From positions 1 through 7,889 of the forward strand of contig JBHJHK010000026.1 of the NCBI GenBank assembly GCA_050330975.1: a stretch of DNA of 7,889 nt. Direction: 5' to 3'. This DNA is from JBHJHK01 sp050330975. Its GTDB lineage: Bacteria > Pseudomonadota > Gammaproteobacteria > Competibacterales > Competibacteraceae. Below the pieces are notes generated by a model. The model was given only the letters and a program-made list of their open reading frames with translations, was not told where the DNA came from and made no database searches. This document shows, piece by piece, positions 1 through 5,408 of the stretch. Made by a program: the position numbers and the translations under genes. The stretch's first letter is position 1. Every line of letters starts with the position of its first letter.

Positions 1-170
1 CCACCCGGGCCCCCACCATCCCCACGGCAGGGCATCTCCCCCCCACGGCTGGCGGGGGGGCGGGCAGTTACATCTGCGCCCGCTGGTCTTAGCCCCCCGC
101 GCCCGGGGGGAACCCCGGGGCCCGCCGACGGCTCCCGACCGCCCGGGGGACGACCCCTTGACGACTCCCT
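1..170. other. G+C-rich non-coding or gene-end stretch
   Basis: No gene can be assigned. The stretch is dominated by runs of C and G, for example around 38-60 and 94-120, and can form several short G/C stems, such as the GGGG-AA-CCCC hairpin at 107-116. One plus-strand frame is open from the left edge to a TAG at 90-92 and could be the last 29 codons of a gene entering from the left and converging on the PilZ gene. Its translation is low in complexity and I do not recognise it. A 7-base inverted repeat, CCCTTGA (155-161) and TCAAGGG (171-177), overlaps the PilZ stop codon. It lacks a T-tract, so it is at best a weak terminator candidate. Confidence 0.4.
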
Positions 171-554
171 TCAAGGGCGAGGGCGGTACTGGTTCTCGAA
201 GCTCTCCAGGGAATCGATGAGTTGGTGGATCTGCCCTAGGGCCTTGGGAGAAATTTCGAAGATGTGCAACCCGGTGTGGTGGAGGCCGTTGGAGGAGCGT
301 CGGGTCCAAACGCTCATGGCCTTGAGGGGCACGATCTCCCACTGCCCCGTGGGCAAAATGATTTCCAGCCCCAAGTGGAAAGTGTGTTCCTTGGGCACCG
401 GGTCTTCGCTGATGACCTGGAGGCCCTTGGCGGCGATGTCCACGGCGTGCCCCAACAGGGCATTGCAGCTGCGGTCGAAAACCCGGATGTGAATGGGCAA
501 GTTCCAACGCCGATCCTGGCGCCGATCCATGGGGTCTTGCCAATCGGCTTTCAT
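171..554 (-). CDS. small PilZ-domain protein (putative cyclic-di-GMP receptor)
   Basis: This 127-residue protein is essentially a single PilZ domain. PilZ domains bind cyclic di-GMP and pass the signal to motility, exopolysaccharide or envelope machinery. The N-terminal arginine motif RxxxR is present twice in register (R11-R15 and R12-R16, in DRRQDRRWNLP). The second motif, usually D/N-x-S-x-x-G, reads DIAAKG at 39-44, so the serine is replaced by alanine. The rest fits the PilZ beta-barrel: alternating hydrophobic strands, then HHTGLHIF near 92-99 and a C-terminal helix at about 104-120. There is no signal peptide or membrane segment, so it should be cytoplasmic. It starts 40 bases after the TPR gene's stop on the same strand, which suggests co-transcription. 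An upstream GAGGGG lies about 11 bases from the ATG. M9, just before the arginine motif, is an alternative start. The family call is good; actual cyclic-di-GMP binding is uncertain because of the altered second motif. Confidence 0.8.
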   Translation of the reverse strand: MKADWQDPMDRRQDRRWNLPIHIRVFDRSCNALLGHAVDIAAKGLQVISEDPVPKEHTFHLGLEIILPTGQWEIVPLKAMSVWTRRSSNGLHHTGLHIFEISPKALGQIHQLIDSLESFENQYRPRP

Positions 555-594
555 GGTGAATGGTGCCCCTCGATACCCGCGCCGAACTGGTTTT

Positions 595-1206
595 TCAGAT
601 CGCCCCCGACGCCAGCTGGCTCTCGAGGAACTCGAGTTGCCGCACGGCGCTGGGAGAACGGGGATGGAGATCGATGACCTCCCGGTAGACGTCGACGGCG
701 GTTTCCAGGTCGCCGCGGCGGATGAAGATCAACCCCATACCCGACAAGGCGCCAAAGTGGCGGGGTTCCAGGGCCAGGGTGCGGCGAATGTCCGCCATGG
801 AGGCGGCGTCATCCCCCAGGAGGTAGTACACCGTCGCCCGCTTGTTCCAACCCTCGGCAAACCCGGGCACAGCATCCACCAGCTGGTCAAACAGCGCCAG
901 GGCCCCCTCGAGGTCGCCGTGGCCCATGGCGGCGATGCCCCGGGCCATCAGGGCGTCGATGTCCGGGTTGCCATGGTGGGTCCAAAGCTGCCAAATGGTG
1001 GCCTCGGCCCGGAGAATCTCCACCAGATCGTCGCTCTTCTGGAGGACTGTAAACAATTCGTCGAGGGTCTCGTCGACGTCGGAGGCGGCCCAGGTACCCT
1101 GGTAGAGGAGCGCTAGAGCCACCAAAACCACAGCCAAGACTCCGACGGAAACCGGACCTTGGCGGTGGCGCTTGTTCAAAGTCTTCCATGATGTGCCGTC
1201 AGTCAT
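595..1206 (-). CDS. membrane-anchored tetratricopeptide-repeat (TPR) protein
   Basis: This 203-residue protein has a short basic N-terminus (KRHRQG, 12-17), one hydrophobic segment at about 18-36 (VSVGVLAVVLVALALLYQG) acting as an uncleaved anchor or signal peptide, and a helical region at 45-76. About three TPR units follow, at roughly 82-115, 116-149 and 150-183. TPR consensus positions are visible in ARGIAAMGHGDLEGALALFD, GWNKRATVYYLLGDDAASMA and GALSGMGLIFIRRGDLETAV. TPRs are protein-interaction scaffolds, and the topology places them outside the inner membrane. The open frame extends upstream to 1416, but the ATG at 1206 is chosen because GGAGGT lies 8 bases before it; the ATG at 1212 would leave only 2 bases. 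The sequence recalls a TPR family frequent in Alphaproteobacteria, containing EGWNKRATVYYL and LEPRHFGAL. It is probably the first gene of an operon with the PilZ gene. The partner is unknown. Confidence 0.82.
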   Translation of the reverse strand: MTDGTSWKTLNKRHRQGPVSVGVLAVVLVALALLYQGTWAASDVDETLDELFTVLQKSDDLVEILRAEATIWQLWTHHGNPDIDALMARGIAAMGHGDLEGALALFDQLVDAVPGFAEGWNKRATVYYLLGDDAASMADIRRTLALEPRHFGALSGMGLIFIRRGDLETAVDVYREVIDLHPRSPSAVRQLEFLESQLASGAI

Positions 1207-1214
1207 GGTCATCG

Positions 1215-1220
1215 ACCTCC
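1215..1220 (-). promoter_or_regulatory. ribosome binding site GGAGGT of the TPR gene
   Basis: GGAGGT on the minus strand lies 8 bases upstream of the ATG at 1206. It decides the start of the TPR gene against the ATG at 1212 and the distal ATG at 1416. Confidence 0.75.
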
Positions 1221-1324
1221 AACCCCTCGACGTCGCCTCGGGGTTTGATTGCAAGCGCTGGCCGGGTGATTGCCGCCGCCACCACGGCCCACTACACTGA
1301 AGTTCGGTGCCGTGGCCATGGGTC

Positions 1325-1330
1325 ATTGTA
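1325..1330 (-). promoter_or_regulatory. possible -10 element (TACAAT) for the TPR-PilZ operon
   Basis: TACAAT on the minus strand differs from the sigma-70 consensus TATAAT at one position and stands out in a G+C-rich region. It lies about 120 bases upstream of the TPR start. The best upstream hexamer at 16-base spacing is GTTTGG, a poor -35, so the promoter is tentative. Confidence 0.28.
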
Positions 1331-1355
1331 CTGACTGGCGGTATCCCCAAACTAT

Positions 1356-1411
1356 GGGCGTGTTGCGCGAAGTGGTTACGCGAAGTCACAATCTTTCCTT
1401 GTAACACGCCC
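1356..1411. repeat. inverted repeat with internal tandem repeat, candidate operator or RNA hairpin
   Basis: GGGCGTGTT (1356-1364) and AACACGCCC (1403-1411) are perfect inverted complements separated by 38 bases. One G-T pair and one C-G pair can extend the stem inward to 11 pairs. Inside the loop CGCGAAGT occurs twice, at 1366-1373 and 1379-1386. These are part of a 13-base tandem unit (TTGCGCGAAGTGG, then TTACGCGAAGTCA) with 10 of 13 positions identical. It lies between the divergent TPR and threonine aldolase genes, 68 bases before the aldolase start, where a shared regulatory site would be expected. Confidence 0.5.
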
Positions 1412-1478
1412 GACACCCCGAGCCAAGGTCCTTTGGGGTAACCACCGCCTCCCTACACCCCCAACCGAGTTCGTCGAG

Positions 1479-2519
1479 ATGACCGCCGTCGACCTGCGCA
1501 GCGATACCGTCACCCGCCCCACGCCGGCCATGAAACGCGCCATGAACGAGGCCCCCCTGGGCGACGACGTCTACGGCGAAGACCCCACCGTCAATAGTCT
1601 AGAGCGCCATCTCGCCGAACTGACGGGGATGGAGGCCGCCATGTTGGCGCCCACTGGCACCCAGAGCAATTTGGCGGCCCTCATGGCCCACTGCCAGCGG
1701 GGGGACGAGTACATCGTGGGACAACGGGCCCACACCTATCGGTGGGAGGGGGGTGGCGCCGCCGTCCTCGGCAGCATCCAACCCCAACCCTTGGAGATGG
1801 ACGCCCTGGGCCGTCTGGATCTGGACGCCGTGGTGGCCGCCATCAAGCCCCGAGACGTCCACTTTGCCCGCAGTCGGCTCTTGTGCCTGGAAGACACCCA
1901 CATGGGCCAGCCGGTGCCCCTGGAGTACCTGGCGGCGGCCACCGCCGCCGCCAAGGACCACGGCCTGGCCTGCCACCTAGACGGGGCGCGGCTGTTCAAC
2001 GCCACCGTGCAACAACAGGTCCCCCTGGGGTCCATTACCCGCCACTTCGACAGCGTTTCCCTGTGCTTGTCCAAGGGCCTTGGCACCCCGGTGGGGTCGG
2101 TACTGTGTGGTTCCAAGGCCCTCGTCGAGGAGGCGCGGCGCTGGCGCAAGGTGTTGGGGGGCGGTATGCGCCAGGCCGGGATCCTCGCCGCCGCCGGTCT
2201 CTACGCCCTGGAGCACCACGTCCAGCGCCTGGCCGACGACCACGCCAACGCCGCCGCCCTGGGGCGGGGCTTGGCGGTCATCGGCGACGGCGCCCTGGCG
2301 GTGGAGACCACCCCCACCAATATGGTGTTTGTCACCTGGCCCGGGGACAGCGGTCCAATCCTGGCCGCCGAGTTGGCCGCCAAGGGCATCATCGTGCCCC
2401 AGGGCCCCAGGGCGCGCTTGGTCACCCACCTGGATGTCGACGCCGCCGCCATCCAGGGGGTCATCGAGGCCGTGGGGGATTTCTATCACCGGGTTGGCCT
2501 CACCGCCAGCTCGCGGTGA
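1479..2519 (+). CDS. ltaE: low-specificity L-threonine aldolase (PLP enzyme)
   Basis: This cytoplasmic pyridoxal-phosphate enzyme of aspartate-aminotransferase fold cleaves L-threonine and L-allo-threonine to glycine and acetaldehyde. At 346 residues it is slightly longer than E. coli LtaE (333) and aligns along its whole length. The N-terminus DLRSDTVTRP (5-14) and GDDVYGEDPTVN (28-39) are family signatures. H85 in AHTY corresponds to the cofactor-stacking histidine. D168 in HLDGAR contacts the PLP pyridine nitrogen. K199 in SLCLSKGLGTPVGS is the Schiff-base lysine. GGGMRQAGILAAAG lies near 229-242, and RLVTHLDV near the end carries the carboxylate-binding arginine. The ATG is fixed by alignment of the N-terminus, although no good Shine-Dalgarno precedes it. 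The next gene begins 19 bases after the stop, so the two are probably co-transcribed, with no obvious metabolic link. All catalytic residues appear intact. Confidence 0.96.
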   Translation: MTAVDLRSDTVTRPTPAMKRAMNEAPLGDDVYGEDPTVNSLERHLAELTGMEAAMLAPTGTQSNLAALMAHCQRGDEYIVGQRAHTYRWEGGGAAVLGSIQPQPLEMDALGRLDLDAVVAAIKPRDVHFARSRLLCLEDTHMGQPVPLEYLAAATAAAKDHGLACHLDGARLFNATVQQQVPLGSITRHFDSVSLCLSKGLGTPVGSVLCGSKALVEEARRWRKVLGGGMRQAGILAAAGLYALEHHVQRLADDHANAAALGRGLAVIGDGALAVETTPTNMVFVTWPGDSGPILAAELAAKGIIVPQGPRARLVTHLDVDAAAIQGVIEAVGDFYHRVGLTASSR

Positions 2520-2538
2520 GGGGTGTGACCGGCGCGCG

Positions 2539-3180
2539 ATGAACGCGACTTCAGATGCCAGCTGGCGGACCGGCGTCGGGGCCCTCGCCGCCCAAGACCC
2601 CGGCTTGGGCGCCTGGATAACCCGCATCGGCCCCTGTACCTTGGTACCTCGCCGCGACGATACCCCCTTCCAGGGATTGCTGCGGGCCATCGTCTACCAA
2701 CAGCTGTCGGGACGCGCCGCCGGGGCCATCCACCGCCGACTGTTGGACCTGCTACAGGGCGAGGTCCTGCCGGCGCGGTTGGCGACCTTGGACGACGACA
2801 CCCTACGGGGGGCGGGGCTCTCCCGGAGCAAAATCGCGGCGGTGCGAGACCTGACGGCCAAGACGTTGGCGGGGGTGGTTCCCGACCGAGCCACCCTGAT
2901 GGCCCTCGACGACGAGGCCATCGTCCAACGGCTGATCCAAGTGCGGGGCATCGGCCGCTGGAGTGCCCAAATGTTGTTGATCTTTCAACTGGGCCGTCCG
3001 GATGTATTGCCCACCTTTGACCTGGGGGTGCAAAAGGGCTGTCGGATCGTCGACGACCTCGACGCCCTCCCCTCCCCCAAGGCCCTGGCCCAGCGGGGGG
3101 AATGTTGGCGCCCCTACCGCTCCTTGGCCAGCTGGTATCTGTGGCGGGTGGCCGAGGGCGGCGGGGCCCAGGAGGTTTGA
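2539..3180 (+). CDS. AlkA/MAG-type DNA-3-methyladenine glycosylase (HhH-GPD superfamily)
   Basis: This 213-residue base-excision repair enzyme should remove alkylated purines such as 3-methyladenine from DNA, leaving abasic sites. It is the short MAG form without the extra N-terminal domain of E. coli AlkA (282 residues). FQGLLRAIVYQQLSGRAAGA (44-63) is the characteristic helix with the QQLS motif. LSRSKIAAVRDLA-like residues (94-106) follow. The helix-hairpin-helix is LIQVRGIGRWSAQMLLIF at 132-149. D161 in LPTFDLGVQKG is the expected catalytic aspartate. WRPYRSLASWYLWR (190-203) is the typical C-terminal signature. The ATG at 2539 is the sensible start because the longer open frame upstream lies inside ltaE. 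GAGGGG, overlapping the ltaE stop, is a distant possible ribosome binding site. Residues before about 40 are less conserved. Its job in repair is independent of LtaE as far as can be seen. Confidence 0.93.
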   Translation: MNATSDASWRTGVGALAAQDPGLGAWITRIGPCTLVPRRDDTPFQGLLRAIVYQQLSGRAAGAIHRRLLDLLQGEVLPARLATLDDDTLRGAGLSRSKIAAVRDLTAKTLAGVVPDRATLMALDDEAIVQRLIQVRGIGRWSAQMLLIFQLGRPDVLPTFDLGVQKGCRIVDDLDALPSPKALAQRGECWRPYRSLASWYLWRVAEGGGAQEV

Positions 3181-3274
3181 GGGCGGCGCCGCGGCTCGAA
3201 GGTCGACGGCCAGGCCACTGCCGCCGAGCCCCGTTGGCTCTATTGACCTCGGGCCCACAGTTGCGCCCCCCAAT

Positions 3275-3340
3275 GGACGCGCCCAAACTCACCAAAACCC
3301 AGACGTGACGCGATCTCCACAACGGCGATGGGACGCGCCC
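3275..3340 (+). repeat. spaced 10-base direct repeat upstream of the envelope cluster
   Basis: GGACGCGCCC occurs exactly at 3275-3284 and again at 3331-3340, 56 bases apart, in the 200-base gap between the glycosylase and the exported cysteine-rich protein. The gap also holds a 5-base stem GAGCC-GGCTC (3226-3240) without a T-tract, and no convincing sigma-70 promoter. The repeat could be a pair of regulator sites or chance in G+C-rich DNA. Confidence 0.3.
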
Positions 3341-3367
3341 TTGGGCCCTCGCCACAACCCAGCCACC

Positions 3368-3374
3368 GAGAGGA
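3368..3374 (+). promoter_or_regulatory. ribosome binding site GAGAGGA that fixes a GTG start
   Basis: GAGAGGA lies 6 bases upstream of the GTG at 3381. There is no ATG in a suitable place in this frame before residue 42, so this site supports the GTG as the true start of the exported protein gene. Confidence 0.65.
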
Positions 3375-3380
3375 TCCACC

Positions 3381-4046
3381 GTGTATCCATTGCAACCCTT
3401 GACCGTCAAGACCGTCCTCCCCGCCCTGGCTTTGGGGGCCCTGGCCACTCTGGGCCTGGTGGGCCTGGCCTCTTCTGCCCAAGACGCCCCAGGGCAGCTG
3501 GTGATGCTCGGGGGGGCCAACTTGATCGAAGGCTACGACTTCAACGACGACTCTGGCGCCAAGGGAAGCGCCTACTTCGACTTTGAAGCCGGGGAAATCC
3601 GCGGCCAGTACAAGGGGCTCAAGACCATGGAGGGCCGCACTGCCCTCTACGCCTGGCTCCACGACACCGCCGAGCAGCGCTCCACCCCGGTGGGCTTTGT
3701 GGGGGACCTCAAGAATCCCGACGGCGCCAGCCAAGGCCGCTTCCAGGTGGCCTTGCCCGCAGCGTATCGAGACGGCGACTTCGGCGGCTACGAAGTCCTG
3801 GGGATCACCGCCGAGGAACCCGGCAGCTCCCCTAAGACCCCCGCCGGTACCCCGGGGGTGCCGAGCCCCGCCTTCTATCTGTTCGCCGCCCTGCCCGGAG
3901 CCGACACCGAGCGCCACTTCTGCGGCCATGGCAAAGACTTCTTCTACGCCAAGGCCCCGGACAAGCAGATCTGCTACGACTGCATTTGCCGCCAGAAGTA
4001 CTCGTCTTGCATCAGCGCCGGGATGAGACTCCACGGTCTCAACTAG
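3381..4046 (+). CDS. exported protein with RskA-like central region and cysteine-rich C-terminus
   Basis: This 221-residue protein of unknown function starts at GTG. Residues 1-33 form a signal peptide or anchor: a weakly basic start, a hydrophobic core at about 12-30, and SSAQDA as a plausible cleavage site near 33. The mature part (36-175) looks beta-rich. Its pattern of ALYAWLHDTAEQRSTPVGFV (88-107), then VLGITAEEPGSSPKTPAG (139-156), resembles the extracytoplasmic domain of RskA-type anti-sigma factors, but this similarity is weak and from recall. The last 45 residues carry five cysteines, C181, C198, C201, C203 and C210, with H179 and H183 nearby, in FCGHG, ICYDCICRQ and SSCISAG. No CxxCH haem motif is present. 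Such a cluster suggests disulfides or metal binding. The thioredoxin-like gene starts 4 bases after the stop, so the product may be its substrate. There is no cytoplasmic domain, so a role as an anti-sigma factor is unlikely. Confidence 0.72.
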   Translation: MYPLQPLTVKTVLPALALGALATLGLVGLASSAQDAPGQLVMLGGANLIEGYDFNDDSGAKGSAYFDFEAGEIRGQYKGLKTMEGRTALYAWLHDTAEQRSTPVGFVGDLKNPDGASQGRFQVALPAAYRDGDFGGYEVLGITAEEPGSSPKTPAGTPGVPSPAFYLFAALPGADTERHFCGHGKDFFYAKAPDKQICYDCICRQKYSSCISAGMRLHGLN

Positions 4047-4050
4047 GGCC

Positions 4051-4599
4051 ATGTCGAGATCCAGCGCCGTGACCGTGGCACGTTGGCTGGGCCTCTGGGG
4101 GCTGGGATTGTCGTGGGGGCTAGTGGCCACTGGCGCCCACGGCGGGGGCGATGGATTTTGGGTGCCCTTCGATCCCCCCGTGCCGGCGCCAGCCTTGTCC
4201 TTGGCAAACCTCGACGGCCAACGCCGGTCCCTCGACACCTGGCGCGGCCGCTATGTTCTGCTCAATTTTTGGGCCACCTGGTGCCCGCCGTGTATCGCCG
4301 AGATGCCCTCGTTGGAACGGCTTCAGCAACGACTCCCCGAGGAGAAGCTGCGGGTGGTGGCGGTGGCCCAAGACGCGGGGGGACGCGACGTGGTCGCCCC
4401 CTTTGTGGCCCGGTTGAGCCCTTCTTTGGCGGTGCTGCTGGACCCCGACGCCACCGCAGGGGACCATTATGGCGTCCATGAGCTGCCGGCGACGTTTTTG
4501 CTCGACCCCCAGGGCAGGGTCATCGCCGCCGCCAAGGGGGCGCGGACCTGGGACGCTCCGGCGGCCCTAGAGCGCCTCGAACCCCTGGTGATGCCGTGA
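4051..4599 (+). CDS. TlpA/ResA-like thiol-disulfide protein, exported
   Basis: This 182-residue thioredoxin-fold protein has an N-terminal signal or anchor: R3 and R11, then a hydrophobic stretch at about 12-30. The TlpA/AhpC-type fold starts with PAPALSLANLDGQRRSLDTW (45-64) and continues with YVLLNFWATWCPPC (68-81). The redox pair is C78 and C81 in WCPPC, and the cis-proline is P146 in HELPATFLLD. An insertion between the second strand and helix (about 105-130) is typical of TlpA, ResA and DsbE relatives. CPPC proteins of this family are usually periplasmic reductants of disulfides, for example in cytochrome c or copper-protein assembly, but no cytochrome c or copper-site gene is nearby. 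It sits 4 bases after the cysteine-rich exported protein and overlaps the next gene by 4 bases. I infer that it reduces or rearranges disulfides in the upstream gene's product. A membrane electron donor such as DsbD or CcdA is not in the window. Confidence 0.9.
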   Translation: MSRSSAVTVARWLGLWGLGLSWGLVATGAHGGGDGFWVPFDPPVPAPALSLANLDGQRRSLDTWRGRYVLLNFWATWCPPCIAEMPSLERLQQRLPEEKLRVVAVAQDAGGRDVVAPFVARLSPSLAVLLDPDATAGDHYGVHELPATFLLDPQGRVIAAAKGARTWDAPAALERLEPLVMP

Positions 4600-5408
4600 G
4601 GGGCCAAATCGCCCTCTGGGGATTGGCGGGGCTACTGGCGGCGGGTGCCGTGGGCTTGGCGGTGGGTTACTACACCCTGGGTCCCCCCCAAGACCCCCTG
4701 GTGGCGCGGGTGGGAGAGGTTGCCATCCGCCAGTCCACTCTCCAGCGCCAGGTGACCGCCCTACCCCTGGGCCAGCAGATCGACGTCCGCCAACAGCCCG
4801 AGCGCTTTGCCGAGGCCGTCATCCGGGAGGAGGTGCTGTTTCAATACGCCAGGGAGCACCTCTACCAATACGACCCCGCCTTTCGCCAAGCCCTGCGGCG
4901 CTTCGCCCTGGAGTGGCTCTTCGACCATCGGCTACCCAAGGGGGAGGTCGGCGAACAGGCGATCCGCGACTACTACCACGCCCACCTGAGCGAGATCCGC
5001 GGCGAACACGTGCGGGTGCGCAGCATTCGCCGGGGGGCGTTGGCCGAGTGCCGGGCGTTGTTGCCCGAACTCACCGACGAAGCCGCCTTTGCCGCCGCCG
5101 CTCGCCGCCACCACTTGGACGAGGCCCTGGCGGAGCGGGGGGGCGATATGGGCTATCTCATGCGCCACTTCGACACCCTGCGTTTCGAAGCCGAGCTGTT
5201 CGACATTCCCCTCCACCAACCCCACATTTTCCAGCACGAGTACGGCTGTCATCTGGTGTGGGTGAGCGAGCACCTCAAGCCGCCGGCGCCGCCCCTGGCG
5301 GCGGTGCGGGACGCCATTGGCCAAGTGCTGGCCCGAGAGGCGGAACTCAAAGGCCTCAACACCCTATTTGAGCGGGCCCTCCAGCACGTGACCGTCGAGC
5401 GCTATTGA
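4596..5408 (+). CDS. membrane-anchored parvulin-like peptidyl-prolyl isomerase (possibly non-catalytic)
   Basis: This 270-residue protein has an N-terminal membrane anchor at about 5-26 and a SurA/PrsA-like helical chaperone region at 32-135, including VARVGEVAIRQSTLQRQV and FAEAVIREEVLFQYA. A parvulin domain follows at about 138-227. Parvulin features are ALLPELTDEAAFAAAARRHH (154-173), GGDMGYL (182-188), and YGCHLVWVSEH (216-226) with the conserved late histidine H219. The usual first-strand HIL is replaced: the aligned stretch reads RVRSI (140-144), so the active-site histidine seems to be serine and isomerase activity is doubtful. A basic helix closes the protein. The start is a GTG that shares GTGA with the TlpA-like gene's stop, a sign of translational coupling. 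The role is most likely folding of exported proteins, perhaps the cysteine-rich product encoded first in the cluster. The gene end overlaps the convergent peptidase gene by 7 bases. Confidence 0.85.
   Translation: MRGQIALWGLAGLLAAGAVGLAVGYYTLGPPQDPLVARVGEVAIRQSTLQRQVTALPLGQQIDVRQQPERFAEAVIREEVLFQYAREHLYQYDPAFRQALRRFALEWLFDHRLPKGEVGEQAIRDYYHAHLSEIRGEHVRVRSIRRGALAECRALLPELTDEAAFAAAARRHHLDEALAERGGDMGYLMRHFDTLRFEAELFDIPLHQPHIFQHEYGCHLVWVSEHLKPPAPPLAAVRDAIGQVLAREAELKGLNTLFERALQHVTVERY

Noticed and set aside
155..177. CCCTTGA-TCAAGGG inverted repeat at the PilZ stop as a terminator
   Set aside because: The stem overlaps the stop codon and is not followed by a T-tract on the minus strand; it is mentioned only as a weak possibility.
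493..1116. A 207-codon plus-strand open frame opposite the TPR gene
   Set aside because: The minus-strand TPR repeats are clear and have a strong ribosome binding site; the plus-strand product has no domain.
1207..1416. N-terminal extension of the TPR protein to the ATG at 1416
   Set aside because: The extension has no family character, would put the membrane anchor about 90 residues into the protein, and crosses the inverted repeat. GGAGGT points to the ATG at 1206.
3226..3240. GAGCC-GGCTC stem after the glycosylase gene as a rho-independent terminator
   Set aside because: The stem has only five base pairs and no T-tract follows.
2486..3520. A 344-codon minus-strand open frame across the glycosylase gene and the following gap
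   Set aside because: It spans the end of ltaE, the whole glycosylase and the intergenic gap. The translation is dominated by Arg, Pro and Gly and has no recognisable domain.
3240..4238. A 332-codon minus-strand open frame opposite the exported cysteine-rich protein
   Set aside because: The plus-strand gene has a ribosome binding site, signal peptide and tight operon spacing. The antisense frame has low complexity and no signal or motif.
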